Of a DNA stretch of 16,279 nt, positions 15,193 through 16,279 are shown piece by piece. Below the pieces are notes generated by a model. That model did no database searches, had not been told where the DNA came from, and saw only the letters and a program-made list of their open reading frames with translations. The DNA lies in NCBI GenBank assembly GCA_913040765.1, contig CAJWIA010000010.1, positions 1 to 16,279 on the forward strand, read 5' to 3'. This DNA is from an uncultured Anaerolineales bacterium (GTDB lineage Bacteria > Chloroflexota > Anaerolineae > Anaerolineales > UBA11657). How positions within the stretch are numbered: position 1 is the stretch's first letter; every line of letters starts with the position of its first letter. A program made the position numbers and the translations under genes.

Positions 15193-16279
15193 CTAACTCA
15201 TGTTAGTAATTACTGCATCACCAAATTCAGAGCATTTAAGTAAAGTTGCGCCTTCCATTAATCTATGAAAATCATAGGTCACTGTCCTGGATTTGATTGC
15301 ACCACTCACTCCCTTAATGATTAGGTCAGCAGCTTCTGTCCAACCCATATAACGTAACATCATCTCTCCAGATAATGTCACTGAACCTGGATTAACTTTG
15401 TCCTGGCCTGCATATTTGGGGGCAGTGCCATGTGTAGCCTCAAAAACAGCTATACCTGTACTGTAATTGATATTACCACCAGGAGCAATGCCTATACCAC
15501 CAACCTGCGCTGCCAAAGCATCAGACAGGTAATCACCATTCAAATTCATAGTAGCAATTACGTCAAACTCACCTGGGCGTGTCAGTACCTGCTGCAATGT
15601 AATATCAGCAATAGTGTCCTTGATCACGATCTTACCAGAAGCAATAGCTTCATCTTGCTCGTCGTTAGCAGCAGCCTCACCATTATTGGCTTTTGTATGC
15701 TCCCATTGGTTCCATGTATATGTCTCAGATGAAAACTCACGCTCAGCAAGTTCATATCCCCAGTTACGAAAAGCACCTTCAGTAAATTTCATGATGTTGC
15801 CCTTATGAACCATTGTAACACTTTTGCGACCATTTTCTACAGCATATTTGATGGCAGCCCGTACTAACCTTTCCGTACCCTCAGTTGAAATAGGCTTGAT
15901 GCCAATGCCACTGGTTTTCGGAAATCGAATCTTATCAAACATCGCTGGAAAAGATTCCTTCAACAAATTCTGAAAAATGCGTACCTCTTCACTACCTTCC
16001 TCAAACTCAATGCCAGCATATATGTCTTCAGTATTCTCTCGAAATATCACCATATCCACACGCTGAGGATCTTTAACTGGGGAAGGTACGCCACTAAACC
16101 AGCGTACTGGTCGTTGGCAAACGTACAGATCAAGTTGCTGCCGCAAAGCAACGTTCAATGACCGTATACCACCACCTACTGGTGTGGTCAGGGGACCTTT
16201 AATGCCAACCAAAAACTCACGGAATGCATGTACAGTGTCTTCAGGTAGCCACACATCAAATCTATCAAATGCCTTCTGA
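15193..16279 (-). CDS. icd: Isocitrate dehydrogenase (NADP+-type), N-terminus outside window
   Basis: This enzyme converts isocitrate to 2-oxoglutarate and CO2 with reduction of NADP+. The frame stays open to the window edge (the GTG at 16254 is an internal valine codon), so about 360 residues are present and roughly 55-65 N-terminal residues are missing compared with the E. coli enzyme of 416. Substrate-binding [13 protein letters not shown] with the regulatory/active-site Ser, [28 protein letters not shown] and [18 protein letters not shown] are all visible. NADP+ preference is supported by the Lys-Tyr pair in GTAPKYAG and by the Tyr and Arg in VTYDFHRLM, which match E. coli Lys344/Tyr345 and Tyr391/Arg395. 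The stop is immediately upstream of sdhC, which implies one TCA-cycle operon. Confidence 0.95.
   Translation of the reverse strand, partial: QKAFDRFDVWLPEDTVHAFREFLVGIKGPLTTPVGGGIRSLNVALRQQLDLYVCQRPVRWFSGVPSPVKDPQRVDMVIFRENTEDIYAGIEFEEGSEEVRIFQNLLKESFPAMFDKIRFPKTSGIGIKPISTEGTERLVRAAIKYAVENGRKSVTMVHKGNIMKFTEGAFRNWGYELAEREFSSETYTWNQWEHTKANNGEAAANDEQDEAIASGKIVIKDTIADITLQQVLTRPGEFDVIATMNLNGDYLSDALAAQVGGIGIAPGGNINYSTGIAVFEATHGTAPKYAGQDKVNPGSVTLSGEMMLRYMGWTEAADLIIKGVSGAIKSRTVTYDFHRLMEGATLLKCSEFGDAVITNMS

Overview
The window is about 16.3 kb of AT-rich DNA (GC around 40%, judged by eye). It is densely packed, with no gene-free stretch over about 110 bases. I read it as a chromosomal segment from an aerobic, free-living bacterium, most likely Chloroflexota (SAR202/Dehalococcoidia-like). 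Three things point there: a Thr/Pro-rich TPTP-type extracellular linker before a LamG-like domain, which is common in Chloroflexota surface proteins; a succinate dehydrogenase of the mycobacterial Sdh1 ('type F') kind; and few Shine-Dalgarno sequences. This lineage call is inference. No mobile element, integrase, CRISPR array or phage gene is visible.

Layout. (1) 1-1383, + strand: the end of trpB and complete trpA, joined by a 1-base stop/start overlap; they make the two subunits of tryptophan synthase. (2) 1422-9970, - strand: five genes in one direction. In transcription order they are two membrane-anchored helix-hairpin-helix (HhH) proteins, an FAD-dependent glycerol-3-phosphate dehydrogenase (glpD), an APC-family permease fused to two universal-stress-protein domains, and a CPA1-type Na+/H+ antiporter. 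(3) 10081-11376, + strand: a PLP enzyme of the class-V aminotransferase/cysteine-desulfurase-like family, with a good sigma-70 promoter in the divergent intergenic region. (4) 11408-11480, - strand: tRNA-Arg(CCU). (5) 11551-16279, - strand: a TCA-cycle operon, NADP-type isocitrate dehydrogenase (5' end cut by the window edge) followed by sdhC, sdhA and sdhB with almost no spacing.

How the genes work together. icd and sdhCAB supply TCA-cycle flux and feed electrons from succinate into the quinone pool; GlpD feeds the same pool from glycerol 3-phosphate. The permease and antiporter handle solute and cation/proton exchange. The least understood part is the pair of HhH proteins at 7187-9970. They carry five ComEA-like HhH repeats predicted to lie in the cytoplasm, each protein has one membrane helix, and one has a Thr/Pro-linked LamG-like domain predicted outside the cell. 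The most mechanistically interesting known-family system is the succinate dehydrogenase, whose membrane subunit has the Cys/His-rich signature expected of the Sdh1 class with a membrane-embedded Rieske-type cluster.
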